Of a stretch of DNA of 64,000 nucleotides, positions 62,874-64,000 are shown piece after piece (position 1 is the first letter of the stretch; each line of letters opens with the position of its first letter). The stretch is from Sphingorhabdus rigui (GTDB lineage Bacteria > Pseudomonadota > Alphaproteobacteria > Sphingomonadales > Sphingomonadaceae): positions 436,845-500,844 of the forward strand of contig NZ_JACIEA010000001.1 of the NCBI RefSeq assembly GCF_014196595.1, written 5' to 3'. Both the position numbers and the translations under genes were made by a program. The notes beneath the pieces are model-generated. The model was not told where the DNA came from and did no database searches. It saw nothing but the letters and a program-made list of their open reading frames with translations.

Positions 62874-64000
62874 ATGTCCGAAGAATTCTACCGCATCAAG
62901 CGTCTGCCACCTTATGTTATCGCCGAAGTTAATGCGATGCGTGCGGCGGCCCGTGGTGCGGGAGAGGACATTATCGATCTGGGCATGGGCAATCCTGATT
63001 TGCCCCCGCCGCCGCATGTCATCGAAAAATTGTGCGAAGTCGCGCAAAAGCCCGATGCCCATGGCTATTCGGCTTCCAGAGGTATTCCCGGGCTCCGTAA
63101 GGCGCAGGCCAATTATTACGCGCGTCGCTTTGGGGTGGATGTTGATCCTGAAACCGAAGTCGTGGTCACGATGGGTTCAAAAGAGGGCCTTGCAAGCCTT
63201 GCAACCGCTATCACTGCGCCGGGTGACGTCGTATTGGCGCCGAACCCGAGCTACCCGATCCACACGTTCGGTTTCATCATCGCTGGCGCGACCATTCGGT
63301 CCGTGCCCACGACACCTGATGAAAATTATTTCCGGTCGCTGGAGCGCGCAATGGCGTTCACAGTCCCGCGGCCGTCGATTTTGGTGGTCAACTATCCATC
63401 CAACCCCACCGCAGAAACCGTTGATCTGGCGTTTTACGAGCGGCTTGTTGCTTGGGCGAAAGAGAACGAGGTCTGGATATTGTCCGATCTTGCCTATTCA
63501 GAACTCTATTTTGACGGCAACCCGACCCCGTCCATTTTGCAAGTGAAGGGCGGCAAGGATGTTGCGGTTGAATTCACATCATTGTCCAAAACCTATTCGA
63601 TGGCAGGATGGCGTATCGGCTTTGCGGTGGGCAATCGCGAACTGATCGCGGCGATGACGCGCGTTAAAAGCTACCTCGATTATGGTGCGTTTACGCCTAT
63701 TCAGGCGGCGGCGTGCGCTGCATTAAATGGCCCACAAGACATTGTTGAACAAAATCGCCAGCTCTATCACAAGCGCCGCGATATCCTTGTGGAGGCATTT
63801 GGCCGCGCAGGGTGGGATATTCCCGCACCAAAGGCGTCGATGTTCGCATGGGCCCCCTTGCCACCTGCGCTTGCGCATCTGGGCAGCCTTGAGTTTTCCA
63901 AACAGTTGCTGACCGAAGCAAAGGTCGCGGTCGCGCCGGGCGTGGGATATGGCGAAGACGGCGAAGGCTATGTCCGTATCGCTATGGTTGAAAACGAGCA
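62874..64000 (+). CDS. alaC: Alanine-producing aminotransferase AlaC, 5' part
   Basis: A class I/II PLP aminotransferase open to the end of the window after 375 residues. AlaC transfers an amino group from glutamate to pyruvate to form alanine. The start (MSEEFYRIKRLPPYVIAEV) matches AlaC/YfdZ, with IDLGMGNPDLPPPPHV, VNYPSNPTA, SDLAYSELYFDG and the PLP lysine K239 in SLSKTYSMAGWRIGF. The C-terminal end with MVENE is cut by the window edge just before the stop. Confidence 0.92.
   Translation, partial: MSEEFYRIKRLPPYVIAEVNAMRAAARGAGEDIIDLGMGNPDLPPPPHVIEKLCEVAQKPDAHGYSASRGIPGLRKAQANYYARRFGVDVDPETEVVVTMGSKEGLASLATAITAPGDVVLAPNPSYPIHTFGFIIAGATIRSVPTTPDENYFRSLERAMAFTVPRPSILVVNYPSNPTAETVDLAFYERLVAWAKENEVWILSDLAYSELYFDGNPTPSILQVKGGKDVAVEFTSLSKTYSMAGWRIGFAVGNRELIAAMTRVKSYLDYGAFTPIQAAACAALNGPQDIVEQNRQLYHKRRDILVEAFGRAGWDIPAPKASMFAWAPLPPALAHLGSLEFSKQLLTEAKVAVAPGVGYGEDGEGYVRIAMVENE

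Overview
The window is ordinary chromosomal DNA of a free-living alphaproteobacterium, most likely a member of the Sphingomonadales. Three things point there: an EL222-type LOV-HTH photoreceptor, TonB-dependent uptake instead of ABC-type sugar uptake, and class I polyhydroxyalkanoate genes alongside a 2-hydroxychromene-type isomerase, an RHH protein and acyl-CoA dehydrogenases typical of that order. I cannot name the genus. Coding density is very high, no gap between genes exceeds 300 bases, and I see no insertion sequence, prophage, integrase or CRISPR array.

Layout. 1-671 is the 3' part of prfA. 736-8345 is the standout region: a four-gene operon with 4-nt overlaps (GH31 sulfoquinovosidase, LacI regulator, aldo/keto reductase, SsuD-like flavin monooxygenase) divergent from a TonB-dependent receptor. 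Together these look like a sulfoquinovose monooxygenase (sulfo-SMO) locus with an outer-membrane receptor in place of the known ABC importer. A hairpin-rich intergenic follows, possibly encoding a small RNA. 8611-19445 holds an MBL hydrolase, nadA, a PBP1A/protease/lipoprotein/DUF4112 run, RNase T2, nadC, folE and a transaldolase-like aldolase. 19621-29034 has priA, an alkylsulfatase, mltG and a fatty-acid synthesis cluster (fabF, acpP, fabG, a crotonase, fabD). 29071-33010 has an LD-carboxypeptidase, a Mur ligase and the rpsF-rpsR-rplI operon. 33231-44844 holds a 2H phosphoesterase, tRNA-Met, an FNR-type regulator, two DUF4402 proteins, an ABC ATPase, nadB, two peptidases, DegP and HflCK. 44916-49161 is mrp, an orphan Tat-exported molybdoenzyme subunit and hemH. 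49270-60848 carries PHA metabolism (phaB, phasin, phaC) mixed with the LOV regulator, murA, a catalytically odd isomerase/SDR pair, an amidohydrolase, clpS and two acyl-CoA dehydrogenases. It ends with a DEAD-box helicase and a partial alaC.

How the parts connect. nadB, nadA and nadC, at three separate places, cover the whole aspartate-to-NaMN route. PhaB makes 3-hydroxybutyryl-CoA, PhaC polymerises it and the phasin coats the granule. The acyl-CoA dehydrogenase pair, behind a perfect 16-bp palindrome, would supply acyl-CoA intermediates. LD-carboxypeptidase plus Mur ligase suggests peptidoglycan recycling. Three REP-like intergenic repeats, two of them paired (REPIN-like), are scattered through the window.
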